Of a stretch of 64,000 nt of DNA, positions 6,816 through 15,414 are shown piece after piece. Origin of the DNA: JAIBAC01 sp046331095 (GTDB taxonomy: Bacteria > Actinomycetota > Acidimicrobiia > UBA2766); NCBI GenBank assembly GCA_046331095.1, contig JAXLRM010000003.1, positions 992,001-1,056,000 of the forward strand, read 5' to 3'. A program made the position numbers and the translations under genes. The notes under the pieces were generated by a model, which was not told the origin of the DNA, searched no databases, and saw only the letters and a program-made list of their open reading frames with translations. Within the stretch, counting starts at the first letter, position 1. The number at the start of each line of letters is the position of its first letter.

Positions 6816-8780
6816 TCACAAGGAGACCGTGCCTGCGGGTTCCTCGGTCGACCAGCGGTCGGCGTCCAGTCCCGGGACGGTCAGTACCGGGGTGCGCCGC
6901 CCCCACAGCCCGCGCCACGCGAGCACGGTGGCTTCGCCGTCGCGTCTCACCTGGAGATCGAGGTACCCGTAGGGCGTGGCGAGGCGCGACGCGGCGAACG
7001 GCGTCGACGGCGGCGGGACGGGAAGGAGGGCGAGGCCGTCGGGTGTCGGGGCGACGCAGCAGGACAAGAGCGCGCTGACGAAACGGGCAGCCACCGTCGC
7101 GTCGGCGCCTTCTCCCCCGCAACCGCCGCCGCTACGGGGGTTCAGGACCGATGGCCACGTCCACGTCGGCTGCGCGGCTCCGGCGAGGAGTGATACGACG
7201 TCCCACGCCTTCTCCGAACGCGCGCACGCGTACACGTGTCCCAGTGCTGCCGCGGCGCGCATGTCCGTGCCGCCGCTCGCACGCGCGGGCAACCCCACCT
7301 CGGCATCCGGAGAGGCCAGCGCCACGGCGAGGCGCGGGTCCGACGCCGCCACGTAGGGGTCCCATGTGCGCGCGAGTGCCCACTCGAGCGCCGACTCGAG
7401 GTCATCGGCGAGGCGCTCGTGCTCGGAGGCGAAGCGCAGGTCCGCCTCTTCTTCGGCAGCAGCCCTGATCGCCGTGACAGCGTCGACGATGCCTCCTTCT
7501 CCCGCTTCGGCGTCGAGTTCGGCTGCGACAGAGGCTGCCCCGGCGACCGTCACGAGCCGGGGGCCGATGGGTCCGAGCCCGGCACCGCGCTTGGCCGCGA
7601 GCATCACCTCTCGTTCCAACGCGGCCGCGGCGCGTGCGATCTCGTGGCCCAGACCGGCGAAGAACTCGACGTCGCGCGTGTGTCGCCACAGTTCCCCGGC
7701 GACGAGCAGGAACGCGACCGCGTCCAGCGCGGCGCCCGAGCGGCGACCTGCGCCCACACGGCGCGCGAGCGCGTCCCGCACCTCGCCGTGGCGATCCAGC
7801 CTGCACAGCGCACGCGCGATCTCGGGTTCCAACGCCCGCTCCCGACCCGAGGTGAGGAGGTGTCCGAACTGCGCCTCGAGGGCCGCCGGCAGCTCGGACC
7901 CGTCCATCTCGACTGCCGGCCCCGTCGAGCGCAGGGATCGCCAACCCCGAGCCACCGCCGCAGAGCCGGGTGGGGGCTCCGGCTCCGCTCCGTGCTCCCC
8001 TGCGCCGAGCGCGACGGTGAGGCCGCGACCGTGGGTCACGACGGTGACGGCGGCAGCGGTCGCGTGCCCGCCGGGATCCTCGCAGGTGCAGCCCGCTGAC
8101 TCCCCGGTGGCCGCCACGTCGACGCCGGCAAGAGGGCCTACGAGGTCGCCTTCGCCGAGGCGGCCGCACACCGCCGCGAGGGGCGCGTCGGCCCACGTGA
8201 CGAACACGGCTCCGTCGGCCTCGAGACCGGATCCGGTGACGGCGACGCTGCGCACCCTGGCCGTCCCACGCATGTCGAACGGTCGCAGGACGAGGGCAAG
8301 CGCCACCGGGGCGTCGGATTCGTTGCGGAACTCGACGACGGCACGCTCGGGGCCCGCGGTGGCGAACACCGTCTGGGAGACGCGGCCGCCCCCGGCGAGA
8401 GCGACGCTCGTGGTGACCACAGGTGTGCCGTCCACGAGTGTCTGTCTCACATCGCCCGGAGCACACCGGCTCGGATGAACCCACCCGCCGGGGCCGCGGA
8501 TCCACCAGTCGAGTGCCCCACCACCACGGAGGGGCACCACGAGGCCACGGGGGTCGACGTGGGCAACATGCCCGCTCTCGAGGGTCCCGACGGGTGTCCA
8601 GTCGAGATGGGTCACGTTGCGCGCGAGGGGCGGGTCCCCGAGCGGCACGAATGCGGCCGAACCAGCGTCGGTCTGGCATTCGAGCCAGTAGGGCCACACG
8701 GTGCCGGGCATCGAGACCACCAGCGCGCCGATGTCGGCTGCGACGTCGAGCGGATTGTCGCTGTGGCGTCGGCCGAACAT
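6816..8780 (-). CDS. Large protein of unknown function, glycosidase-like in outline
   Basis: Not confidently recognised. The 654-aa protein has a beta-rich N-terminal third with aromatic patches (VWPYWLECQTDAGSAAF, LDWWIRGPGGWVHPSR) and a largely helical Ala/Arg/Glu-rich C-terminal half with GELWRHTRDVEFF. That layout recalls N-terminal domains plus (alpha/alpha)6-barrel glycosidases such as glycogen-debranching enzymes, but no catalytic motif can be assigned. ATG 8780 follows a plausible N-terminus; GTG 8807 is an alternative. The frame is open further upstream, but that part overlaps gpsA out of frame and is ignored. It lies downstream of gpsA (61 bp) and converges with the aminotransferase. 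Confidence 0.6.
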   Translation of the reverse strand: MFGRRHSDNPLDVAADIGALVVSMPGTVWPYWLECQTDAGSAAFVPLGDPPLARNVTHLDWTPVGTLESGHVAHVDPRGLVVPLRGGGALDWWIRGPGGWVHPSRCAPGDVRQTLVDGTPVVTTSVALAGGGRVSQTVFATAGPERAVVEFRNESDAPVALALVLRPFDMRGTARVRSVAVTGSGLEADGAVFVTWADAPLAAVCGRLGEGDLVGPLAGVDVAATGESAGCTCEDPGGHATAAAVTVVTHGRGLTVALGAGEHGAEPEPPPGSAAVARGWRSLRSTGPAVEMDGSELPAALEAQFGHLLTSGRERALEPEIARALCRLDRHGEVRDALARRVGAGRRSGAALDAVAFLLVAGELWRHTRDVEFFAGLGHEIARAAAALEREVMLAAKRGAGLGPIGPRLVTVAGAASVAAELDAEAGEGGIVDAVTAIRAAAEEEADLRFASEHERLADDLESALEWALARTWDPYVAASDPRLAVALASPDAEVGLPARASGGTDMRAAAALGHVYACARSEKAWDVVSLLAGAAQPTWTWPSVLNPRSGGGCGGEGADATVAARFVSALLSCCVAPTPDGLALLPVPPPSTPFAASRLATPYGYLDLQVRRDGEATVLAWRGLWGRRTPVLTVPGLDADRWSTEEPAGTVSL

Positions 8781-8841
8781 GGTGCTGAACCGGGCTGGTC
8801 GGGTCACGTCGGAGGCAGCGTAGCTGGGAACGCAGCGGCGC

Positions 8842-9846
8842 TCAGTAGACCTCGGGCCGCGGCGCACGGCCCATGAGTTGTTGGACGGCCTCGGTCGCGT
8901 TGACGCCGTCGTAGAGCACGCGTGCGACCTGGTCGGCGATCGGCATCTCCACACCGGCGCCGGCAGCGAGGTCGCACAGGGCTCGCGTCGAGTTGACGCC
9001 CTCGGCCACCATGGCGAGGTCGTCGACGATCTCGCCGACCTTGCGACCCTTGGCGAGCTCCTCGCCGACGTGGCGGTTGCGGCTCTGCAGGCTCGTACAC
9101 GTCGCGATGAGGTCGCCTGCACCGGCGAGACCCGCGAAGGTCAGGGGATCGCCCCCGAGACGCATTCCGAGACGTGTGACCTCGGCGAGGCCGCGTGTGA
9201 TCAGCGCCGCGCTGGCGTTGTCGCCGAAGCCGAGCCCGTCGACGATGCCCGCTGCGATCGCGACCGTGTTCTTCGCGGCGCCGCAGAGCTCGACGCCGAG
9301 CACGTCGGTGTTGGTGTAGACGCGCAGGTTCGGTGTCATGAACGTCGCCTGTGCGGCAGCGGCAGCAGCGCTGTCGTGCATCGCGACCACGGTCGCGGCG
9401 GGGAGGTGCTGCGCGATCTCACGCGCGAGGTTCGGGCCGCTGAGGGCCCCGATCCGTGCGGCGGCGACTTGGGGCAGTTCCGCCGCGAGGACCTCGGTCA
9501 TGCGCCGTAGCGTCTGCTGCTCGATGCCCTTGGACACCGACAGGACGGTGGCGTCCGCGCCGATCTCGCCCGCCATCGCACCGATCACGTCCCCGAGGGC
9601 GTGGGAGGGCACCGCGACGAGCACGTAGTCGGCACCGGCGAGGACCTCGGAGGCGTCGGTCGAGGCGCGCAACGCCCAGGGCAGCGAGATCCCGGGCAGG
9701 TAGGGGCTTCGGTGCTCCGCCGAGATCTCCGCGGCGATCTCGGCGCGGCGGCACCAGATACGGGCGGTGTGGCCGGCATCGGCAGCCAGCGCCGCGAGCG
9801 TGGTTCCCCACGATCCCGCACCCACCACGGCCACGGTCGCTTGCAT
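8842..9846 (-). CDS. gpsA: Glycerol-3-phosphate dehydrogenase [NAD(P)+]
   Basis: This 334-aa cytoplasmic enzyme reduces dihydroxyacetone phosphate to sn-glycerol 3-phosphate for phospholipid synthesis. The Rossmann start AVVGAGSWGTTLA, the SVSKGIE and GALSGPNLAREIA motifs, the catalytic Lys region CGAAKNTVAIAAGIVDGLGFGDNA, and the substrate motif AGAGDLIATCTSLQSRNRHVG are all present. ATG 9846 overlaps the plsC stop (TGATG), so the two are translationally coupled, giving a short glycerolipid operon plsC-gpsA. Confidence 0.97.
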   Translation of the reverse strand: MQATVAVVGAGSWGTTLAALAADAGHTARIWCRRAEIAAEISAEHRSPYLPGISLPWALRASTDASEVLAGADYVLVAVPSHALGDVIGAMAGEIGADATVLSVSKGIEQQTLRRMTEVLAAELPQVAAARIGALSGPNLAREIAQHLPAATVVAMHDSAAAAAAQATFMTPNLRVYTNTDVLGVELCGAAKNTVAIAAGIVDGLGFGDNASAALITRGLAEVTRLGMRLGGDPLTFAGLAGAGDLIATCTSLQSRNRHVGEELAKGRKVGEIVDDLAMVAEGVNSTRALCDLAAGAGVEMPIADQVARVLYDGVNATEAVQQLMGRAPRPEVY

Positions 9847-10631
9847 CAGTCGCGCTCTCCCGCCATCGCTGCTCTCGCCTCGGCGAGTGCCTCTTCGGGG
9901 GCCATCGACTTGTGCAGCTTCGGGCGCCAGCGGCCCGCGCTCTCGATCGGCCAGTCGGGCGGGCCCCACCAGTCATCCGGTCCGGGGGTGTCCGGATAGC
10001 GGGCACGCGCGGAGACGACCTCGTGGATGACCCGGGCCCAGATCGACTCGGTGACGGTGCGCGCATCACCGTCGTCGGGCGTGTACACCCGCGGCGGGCC
10101 GTAGTCGACGGTGACGGGTCGCCTCCACGCGAGGTCGCGTCGGCGGTACTTGGTCATGCTGCGGTGCGTTCCCCACACGCCGGCCGGCACGACCGGGGCG
10201 CCCGTGTCGAGTGCGAGTCGGCCCACGCCCGAGTGCGGCCGCATCGGTACGAACGTGAGCGAGACGGTGCCCTCGGGGAAGATCACGACCGCCTCGCCGC
10301 GCTCGATCGCCTCACGCGCGGAGTGCAGGGAGTCGCTCGCGGCGGCGGAACCGCGGTCGACGGGGATCTGGCCGAGACGGCGCATCGCCCACGCGAGCGG
10401 CTGCTTCTCGAAGAGCTCGGCCTTGGCGAGGAAGCGGTACCGCACCTTGGGACGCAGCAGCAGCGCCGTGCGCTCGAGCACCAAGGGGTCCATGTGGGAG
10501 ATGTGGTTGCTCGCGACGATCACGGGGCCGTCGGTGGGCACCCGGTGGAGGCCGCGCACGTCGACCTTGAACCAGGAGAGCACCGGTGGTCTCAGCACCG
10601 CGCAGCCCACTTTGTAGAGAAGGTCGGCCAT
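9846..10631 (-). CDS. plsC: 1-acyl-sn-glycerol-3-phosphate acyltransferase
   Basis: This 261-aa PlsC-family enzyme acylates lysophosphatidic acid at the membrane. The catalytic H-x4-D motif is NHISHMD (about residues 42-48), the acceptor motif is FPEGT (about 119-123), and VPAGVWGTHR is the fourth block. The C-terminus (about residues 210-261) is a family-specific extension rich in Pro, Trp and Glu. Coupled to gpsA, which makes the glycerol 3-phosphate backbone. Divergent from cofC with 64 bp between. Confidence 0.92.
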   Translation of the reverse strand: MADLLYKVGCAVLRPPVLSWFKVDVRGLHRVPTDGPVIVASNHISHMDPLVLERTALLLRPKVRYRFLAKAELFEKQPLAWAMRRLGQIPVDRGSAAASDSLHSAREAIERGEAVVIFPEGTVSLTFVPMRPHSGVGRLALDTGAPVVPAGVWGTHRSMTKYRRRDLAWRRPVTVDYGPPRVYTPDDGDARTVTESIWARVIHEVVSARARYPDTPGPDDWWGPPDWPIESAGRWRPKLHKSMAPEEALAEARAAMAGERD

Positions 10632-10695
10632 GGTGTTGTGGACCCGTCGTCGTCGTCCCCCGTTACCGTAGACCCGGCCCGGTTAGGATCCGTTC

Positions 10696-11337
10696 ATGCT
10701 CGATCCGGCGCTGCCCCCCGACGGGGAACGGCGCCTCGCCGTCGTCCCGCAGAAGTCCTTTGCGTCAGCCAAGGCGCGCCTCCGCACGGTCCTGCCCGAC
10801 GGCGAACGCGCACGCATCGCCGAGACGATGGCCACGCACGTGATCGACACGCTCGTCGCGGTGCTGCCGACGGCTGTGGTCAGCGACGACCGCGACGTAC
10901 TCGATCTCGCAGAGGCACACGGGGCCTGGCCGATCGTGGAGTCCGGGGAGGGCCTCAACGCCGCGGTCGCCGACGCGGTCTGGGAAGCTCAGGGCCTCGC
11001 CGTGCACACGCTCGCAGTGGTTGCGGGGGACCTCGCACGTCTCGAGGTCGACGACGTGTACGCGCTGTTGCGGCTCCCGTCACGCCCGGGGGTGGTGGTG
11101 GCACCGGACCGCTCCGGCACGGGCACCAACGCCCTCGTGCTCTCGCCTCCGGAGGCGATACCTGCACGCTTCGGCCCCAACAGCATGCGCACGCACGTGG
11201 CGGCCGCGTACCGCGCGAACCTGCCGGTGCGCGTGCTGCGCCGTCCCGGACTGCAACTCGACGTCGACACCGCCGACGACTTCCCCGAAGGCCTGCGTCG
11301 CAAGGCGCTGCCGCCTGCGACGGGCACGGGCAGTTGA
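10696..11337 (+). CDS. cofC: 2-phospho-L-lactate/phosphoenolpyruvate guanylyltransferase
   Basis: This 213-aa CofC/FbiD-family nucleotidyltransferase couples GTP with phospholactate or PEP in coenzyme F420 synthesis. Landmarks: VVPQKSFASAKARL (nucleotide/phosphate-binding start), VVSDD, EGLNAAV, GDLARLEVDDV, VVVAPDRSGTGTNAL, and a C-terminal LQLDVDTADDF. In actinobacteria this enzyme is usually called FbiD and uses PEP. -10 TAGGAT (10684-10689) ends 7 nt before ATG 10696, pointing to a leaderless mRNA. It implies F420 in this organism; the LLM-family oxidoreductase at 25.5 kb is one possible user. Confidence 0.93.
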   Translation: MLDPALPPDGERRLAVVPQKSFASAKARLRTVLPDGERARIAETMATHVIDTLVAVLPTAVVSDDRDVLDLAEAHGAWPIVESGEGLNAAVADAVWEAQGLAVHTLAVVAGDLARLEVDDVYALLRLPSRPGVVVAPDRSGTGTNALVLSPPEAIPARFGPNSMRTHVAAAYRANLPVRVLRRPGLQLDVDTADDFPEGLRRKALPPATGTGS

Positions 11338-11375
11338 GGGCGCAGGGGCCGCATCTACACGGACGCCATGCTGGT

Positions 11376-12101
11376 GTGCGCAGCGTCGACCTCGACCCAC
11401 CTCGGCGGGCAGCCGCGTTCTGCGCGCATCCCGACGACAGCGAGTTCTTCGCCGCTGGGACGTTCGCCAAGTGGGCGGCGGCAGGCACCGACTGCACCTA
11501 CGTCGTGCTCACCGACGGTTCGAAGGGCTCCTGGCACCCTCCGGAGGGAGCGTCGGAATCGCTCGTCGAGGTCCGCCGGCGCGAGCAGCGCGCAGCCGCC
11601 GAGGCGGCCGGGGTTGGCGCTGTCGTGTTCTGCGACTTCGAGGACGGCTTCCTGCGCTCCGACCTGGACACGCGCCGCACCGTGGCCGAAATGGTGCGCC
11701 GCCTGCGCCCCGACGTCGTGCTCACCCACGACCCGTGGAAGCCGTACCGGCTCCACCCCGACCATCGCGAGTGCGGTTTCGCGGTCTGTGACGCTGTCGT
11801 TGCCGCTCGCGAGCCGCTCGTCTACCCCGACTCGGGTCTCGGCGCGCACCGGCCTGCGCACGTCCTCCTGTTCGAGACCGACGCAGCCGACCACTTCGAG
11901 GACATAGGCGCGACGCTGCCGGCGAAGCTGGCAGCCCTGCGCGCACACGAGTCCCAGTACGAGTCGACGATGGGCGCCTCCGGCCCCGACGACATCGCCG
12001 CCCTCGCCGCCTTCGACGACGGGATTCGCACGTGGGCGGCAACTCAGGGAGAGCCGGCCGGCCTCGCCTGCGCCGAGTCGTTCAAGCGCATCGACCCCTG
12101 A
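11376..12101 (+). CDS. PIG-L family (LmbE-like) zinc deacetylase
   Basis: This 241-aa deacetylase family includes MshB, Mca and GlcNAc-PI deacetylases. The metal/catalytic motif AHPDD is at residues 17-21 and the second motif HPDH at 127-130. It probably removes an acyl group from an N-acetylated sugar or thiol conjugate; the substrate is unknown. GTG 11376 leaves 15 residues before AHPDD, as usual. A TTG at 11334 overlapping the cofC stop is an alternative start. Downstream comes a pair of 49-bp palindromes facing HU. Confidence 0.85.
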   Translation: MRSVDLDPPRRAAAFCAHPDDSEFFAAGTFAKWAAAGTDCTYVVLTDGSKGSWHPPEGASESLVEVRRREQRAAAEAAGVGAVVFCDFEDGFLRSDLDTRRTVAEMVRRLRPDVVLTHDPWKPYRLHPDHRECGFAVCDAVVAAREPLVYPDSGLGAHRPAHVLLFETDAADHFEDIGATLPAKLAALRAHESQYESTMGASGPDDIAALAAFDDGIRTWAATQGEPAGLACAESFKRIDP

Positions 12102-12130
12102 ATCCCCGACCCGATCCTCGAACCCAAAAC

Positions 12131-12241
12131 GACGTGGGGACTTAAAGCGGGTCCACAACCCCTCTCACGTCCCCACGTCCCGGCCGATCCTCGACGTGGG
12201 GACTTAAAGCGGGTCCACAACCCCTCTCACGTCCCCACGTC
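12131..12241. repeat. Two 49-bp palindromic elements (family B), period 62 bp
   Basis: Copies lie at 12131-12179 and 12193-12241, each 49 bp with outer arms GACGTGGGGAC and GTCCCCACGTC and an inner GGGT-CCACA-ACCC hairpin. They sit between convergent genes (PIG-L and HU). A second pair with the same unit length and the same 62-bp period is at 26524-26634. Confidence 0.9.
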
Positions 12242-12250
12242 CGGGCCGGG

Positions 12251-12679
12251 TCAGCGCTTCTTGGCGGCCTTCTTGGGCGCGGCCTTCTTCGCTGCTGCCT
12301 TCTTGGGAGCGGCCTTCTTGGCTGCTGCCTTCTTGGGCGCGGCCTTCTTGGCTGCTGCCTTCTTGGGCGCGGCCTTCTTGGGCGCGGCCTTCTTCGCCGG
12401 TGCCTTGCCCGACACGATGCCCTTGAACGTGGCGCCCGCCTTGAAGGTCGGTGCGTTGGAGGCTGCGATCTTGATCGCCGTTCCCGTGCGCGGGTTGCGA
12501 CCGGTGCGCGCCTTGCGCCGGGTGCGGGCGAACGTGCCGAAGCCGGGGATCGTGACCTTCTGGCCCTTCTTCACCTCTCCCTGGACGGTGTTGATGAACG
12601 CGTCGAGCGCGGCGGCTGCCTGTGTGTGGTTCAGGCCTGCCGACTTGGCGATGGCGTCGGCCAGTTGGGTCTTGTTCAC
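12251..12679 (-). CDS. hupB: Histone-like DNA-binding protein HU with Lys/Ala tail
   Basis: This 142-aa nucleoid protein has a standard HU fold in the first ~90 residues (NKTQLADAIAKSAGLN at the start, the beta-arm region with RTGRNPRTG, and IPGFGTF), then a tail of about 50 residues built from AAPKKAAAKK-like units, as in actinobacterial HupB/HLP. The tail gives non-specific DNA binding and is a known target of lysine modification in mycobacteria. GTG 12679 is chosen: it has GGGAGA (12689-12684) at proper spacing and HU proteins begin here. The frame is open upstream to 12727. A good promoter lies upstream. Confidence 0.95.
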   Translation of the reverse strand: MNKTQLADAIAKSAGLNHTQAAAALDAFINTVQGEVKKGQKVTIPGFGTFARTRRKARTGRNPRTGTAIKIAASNAPTFKAGATFKGIVSGKAPAKKAAPKKAAPKKAAAKKAAPKKAAAKKAAPKKAAAKKAAPKKAAKKR

Positions 12680-12727
12680 TTGGTCTCCCGGTTCCTTTGC
12701 TGCTGCGTCGCCAGACGCGCGGGCCAC

Positions 12728-12756
12728 AGTGTGATGCCGCGAGCCTTGTGTGTCAA
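12728..12756 (-). promoter_or_regulatory. Promoter of the HU gene
   Basis: TTGACA (12756-12751 on the minus strand) and CACACT (12733-12728) are 17 bp apart; the predicted start near 12721 leaves a 5' leader of about 40 nt with a Shine-Dalgarno. The -35 is a perfect match, and the -10 keeps A2 and T6. Confidence 0.6.
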
Positions 12757-12912
12757 CGATTTCCGCCCTGTTCGGTCCGGAAACCCTTGTCCTGTGCGGG
12801 TCGTGGAGGAGTCATTCCCCACGACCGTTGCAGTACAAGCGTCGCACAGCCTACATCGCCCAAGGGATCCGTCGCGCCGGCGTCCACTTACGGCCACAGG
12901 TAGCTTGCTCCG

Positions 12913-13257
12913 GTGAGCGCGCCGCCCCCCCCGGAAGGCCACGCAGGCACCGGCCTGGCACCAGGTCGCCACGACGTGGTGGTCGTCGACGCCCGCTGGC
13001 GCGCCGGCACGCGTCCACCGGTGCTGGAGCTCTCGCTGACGCTCGTGGCGGGAGCCCTCAAGGGCGAGGTCGTCGAGATCGGCTTCGTCGGCGGAGGCGC
13101 GGCCCTCGGGCGCGCCCTTGCCGCTCTCGGCGTCGCGAGGCCCACCGGCGGCGACGACTCCGGCGACGCCGTGATCGGGGACGTGCTGGGCATGCCGTGC
13201 ACGCTCGTGCTCGCACGCGACAGCGCGGGGAACCTCGGCTACGCGCTCGAACCCTGA
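12913..13257 (+). CDS. Small hypothetical protein
   Basis: Not recognised. The 114-aa protein has a Pro-rich start, then alternating hydrophobic segments (HDVVVVDARW, VLELSLTLVAG, VVEIGFVGGGAALGRALAALGV, CTLVLARD) that could form a small alpha/beta domain. There is no signal peptide or convincing membrane span. -10 TAGCTT (12901-12906) ends 7 nt before GTG 12913, which supports the start and a leaderless mRNA. It overlaps the convergent MFS gene by 19 bp. Confidence 0.6.
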   Translation: MSAPPPPEGHAGTGLAPGRHDVVVVDARWRAGTRPPVLELSLTLVAGALKGEVVEIGFVGGGAALGRALAALGVARPTGGDDSGDAVIGDVLGMPCTLVLARDSAGNLGYALEP

Positions 13258-14510
13258 GCGGCAGCCGTACCCGCGCCCGACTCGCCCTCCGCGAGCCAGC
13301 GCGGCCGCGCGAAGATCGCGAGCCCGTACAGGATCATCACGGCGCCGCCCGACCAGAACGTGAACGCCACACCCGTCGAGCGTGCAATCGCACCCCAGAC
13401 GAGCGCCCCGATCGGGAACAGCCCCACGAAGATCGTGAACAGCATCGCCATCACGCGTCCACGCATCTCCTCGGACACACCCATCTGGACGATGGTCTGG
13501 AAGGCGGCCTGGCCCCCGCCGATGTACACGATGCCGCTCACGAACACCGCCAGCAGGACGAGGGGCAACGAGCGGGCGAAGGCCAGCATCACCTGGGCCG
13601 CACCGATGCCGACGACCACCGCCGGGATCAGCGACTCGCGGCGCACACGCGTGGTGATGCTCGCCGCGGCCAGTGCCCCGACGATGCCGCCGATCCCGAA
13701 CGCGGAGAACAGGAAGCCGGTGCCTTCGGCCTCGAAGCCGAGGTCCTTCACGGCGTAAACCGCGAGCAGGGTGACGACCTGGGCTGCGAAGAACGCCTGC
13801 ACCACGCGGTTGAGCAGCATCGTCTGCAACCAGGGCTGGCGGCGTACGTAGCGGAACCCGCCCACGAAGCTCTGCCAGCCCGTCTCGCCGGTACGAGGCG
13901 GCTTCTCGCGGTGGCCCGGGATCAGGTGCAGCGGGATCAGCAAGGCGACGTAGGACAGCGAGTTGAGGCCGAACACCGCCGGGGCTCCCACCGCGGCGAG
14001 CAGGAACGCCCCCGCTCCGGGACCGATGACGCGCCCGATGTTGAACTGCATCGAGTTCAACGACACTGCCGACGCGAGGTCCTGCGGCTCAACCAGGGAC
14101 GGGAAGAACGCGAAGTAGGTCGGCCCGTTGACCGAGATCGAGACCCCGAGCAGGAACGTCAACAGCGCGACCACCCAGTACTGCGCCCACCCGAGCGCGA
14201 ACACGAGTGCCATCGCGCCGGCGAGGACCAGTTCGAGCCACTGCGTCGTGATGAGCAGCCGCAGCCGCGACACACGGTCGGCGACCACACCGCCGAGGAG
14301 ACCGAAGAGAAGCGCGGGGATGAAGTTGAGGAAGCTGATGAGCCCCGAGAGGAACTCGTCCTGGTACGTGGACGCCACGATGAACTGCAGCACGACCGAC
14401 TGCAGCCACGACCCGGCGGTGGAGAGGAACGCGCCGACCCAGGTCCAGCGGAACCAGCGGTACCGCAGGGCACCGAAGGTCCGCTCGTTGAAGCTGCGCG
14501 CGTCGTCCAC
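13239..14510 (-). CDS. MFS transporter (EntS/MFS_3-like exporter)
   Basis: This 423-aa major facilitator has about 11-12 hydrophobic helices. Family marks include NFIPALLFGLLGGVVADRVSRLRLL (loop 2-3 motif A region), ASAVSLNSMQFNIGRVIGPG and the second-half MRGRVMAMLF, as in the EntS/siderophore-exporter branch. Substrate unknown. The frame opens at ATG 14546 inside the tRNA-Glu gene; GTG 14510, just after the tRNA 3' end, is the more likely start. It probably reads out of the tRNA transcript, its 5' end made by tRNA processing. Confidence 0.88.
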   Translation of the reverse strand: MDDARSFNERTFGALRYRWFRWTWVGAFLSTAGSWLQSVVLQFIVASTYQDEFLSGLISFLNFIPALLFGLLGGVVADRVSRLRLLITTQWLELVLAGAMALVFALGWAQYWVVALLTFLLGVSISVNGPTYFAFFPSLVEPQDLASAVSLNSMQFNIGRVIGPGAGAFLLAAVGAPAVFGLNSLSYVALLIPLHLIPGHREKPPRTGETGWQSFVGGFRYVRRQPWLQTMLLNRVVQAFFAAQVVTLLAVYAVKDLGFEAEGTGFLFSAFGIGGIVGALAAASITTRVRRESLIPAVVVGIGAAQVMLAFARSLPLVLLAVFVSGIVYIGGGQAAFQTIVQMGVSEEMRGRVMAMLFTIFVGLFPIGALVWGAIARSTGVAFTFWSGGAVMILYGLAIFARPRWLAEGESGAGTAAAQGSSA

Positions 14511-14516
14511 GCTTGG

Positions 14517-14590
14517 CGCCCCCAGCCGGATTTGAACCGGCGGCATCCGCCTTGAGAGGGCGGCGTCCTAGGCCGCTAGACCATGGGGGC
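14517..14590 (-). tRNA. tRNA-Glu (CTC)
   Basis: A complete cloverleaf: acceptor arms GCCCCCA/TGGGGGC, anticodon stem CCGCC/GGCGG with loop CTCTCAA giving anticodon CTC (Glu, GAG codons), and a T loop GGTTCAAATCC. CCA is not encoded. It lies 3 bp after tRNA-Gln. Confidence 0.95.
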
Positions 14591-14593
14591 TGG

Positions 14594-14665
14594 CTCGGGG
14601 GGGAGGACTCGAACCCCCAATGCGAGGGCCAGAACCTCGTGTGTTGCCGATTACACCACCCCCGA
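14594..14665 (-). tRNA. tRNA-Gln (CTG)
   Basis: Acceptor arms TCGGGGG/CCCCCGA, anticodon stem CGAGG/CCTCG with loop TTCTGGC giving anticodon CTG (Gln, CAG codons), and T loop GGTTCGAGTCC. CCA is not encoded. First of a Gln-Glu tandem on the minus strand. Confidence 0.95.
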
Positions 14666-14740
14666 AGGCCGACCGGGACATTAGCACCGCGCCTCAGGGC
14701 ACCGAAACCGGTTCGGGACCGGCCCGCTCCGCCGGAGGGC

Positions 14741-15352
14741 TCAGGGGTAGTTCTCGCCCGCCATGAACGGCTTGAAGTCGTCGGGGACCTCCTCCGGCGG
14801 CAGGTCGGCGGCGACGCGGTTGAAGTGGCCCTCGACGATCTCGATCATCGTCGCCTCACCCTGGGCGAGGACACGGTCGAGGCTGTCGTACATCTCGCCC
14901 TTGACGGTCAGCTTGCGGCCCCTCCGGCCGTCGAGCCACGCACGGATCACAACCTCGTGGCCGACCAGGACGGGCCTGCGGTAGGTGACCGTCAGGCGCC
15001 CCGTCACGCACATGGCGCCGTTGGCCATCGGGACCGTGCCGAGCACGTCGTCGAGTACCGCGGAGATCGCGCCTCCGTGCACGACGCCGGGTCCACCCAC
15101 GAACCGCTCGGGGAAGCGGTACCTGCACACGAGCCCGACACCGTCGCCGACCCAGTCCGGATCTGCGCTCACCTTGATCTGCAAGCCCGCGTCGTTGGTG
15201 GGCCCGCAGCCGAAGCAGTCGTCGCGATGGGGCGGGTAGTAGCCGTCGGCGTCGGGCACGTAACCGCTGCCCCCCGGCGCCGCCCAGGCCGGGACACGCC
15301 GGTCCGTCCCGTGGTCCTCGTCAGGTGTCGCATCAGCACTGGAGTCCGCCAT
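14741..15352 (-). CDS. Hotdog-fold thioesterase (PaaI/4HBT family)
   Basis: This 203-aa protein has an N-terminal extension with Cys-x2-Cys (DDCFGCGP) followed by a hotdog domain: VHGGAISAVLDDVLGTVPMA is the PaaI-type active-site helix with its Gly-Gly and Asp, and RLTVTYRRPVLVG is the following strand. It likely hydrolyses acyl-CoA thioesters; the substrate is unknown. ATG 15352 is preceded by minus-strand TAGCAT (15366-15361), so it may be leaderless. Divergent from the methyltransferase gene. Confidence 0.85.
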   Translation of the reverse strand: MADSSADATPDEDHGTDRRVPAWAAPGGSGYVPDADGYYPPHRDDCFGCGPTNDAGLQIKVSADPDWVGDGVGLVCRYRFPERFVGGPGVVHGGAISAVLDDVLGTVPMANGAMCVTGRLTVTYRRPVLVGHEVVIRAWLDGRRGRKLTVKGEMYDSLDRVLAQGEATMIEIVEGHFNRVAADLPPEEVPDDFKPFMAGENYP

Positions 15353-15414
15353 GGCGCCCGATGCTACGCACGGGCCGGACCGCCGCGGGGCGCTACCGAT
15401 AGCATGCTGGCCCG

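Noticed and set aside
8781..9122. N-terminal extension of the 654-aa gene into gpsA
   Set aside because: It overlaps gpsA in another frame and its residues look like a shadow (Arg/Ser/Pro-rich); ATG 8780 is a better start.
11341..11375. Upstream TTG start for the PIG-L gene
   Set aside because: Possible but would overlap cofC and add residues not typical of the family; noted only as an alternative.
12251..12420. Repeats in the HU 3' end as a CRISPR or tandem DNA repeat
   Set aside because: They encode the Lys/Ala tail of HU; codon-level repetition, no spacers.
14517..14665. tRNA genes as an attachment site of a mobile element
   Set aside because: No integrase or duplicated tRNA 3' end was seen within the window.
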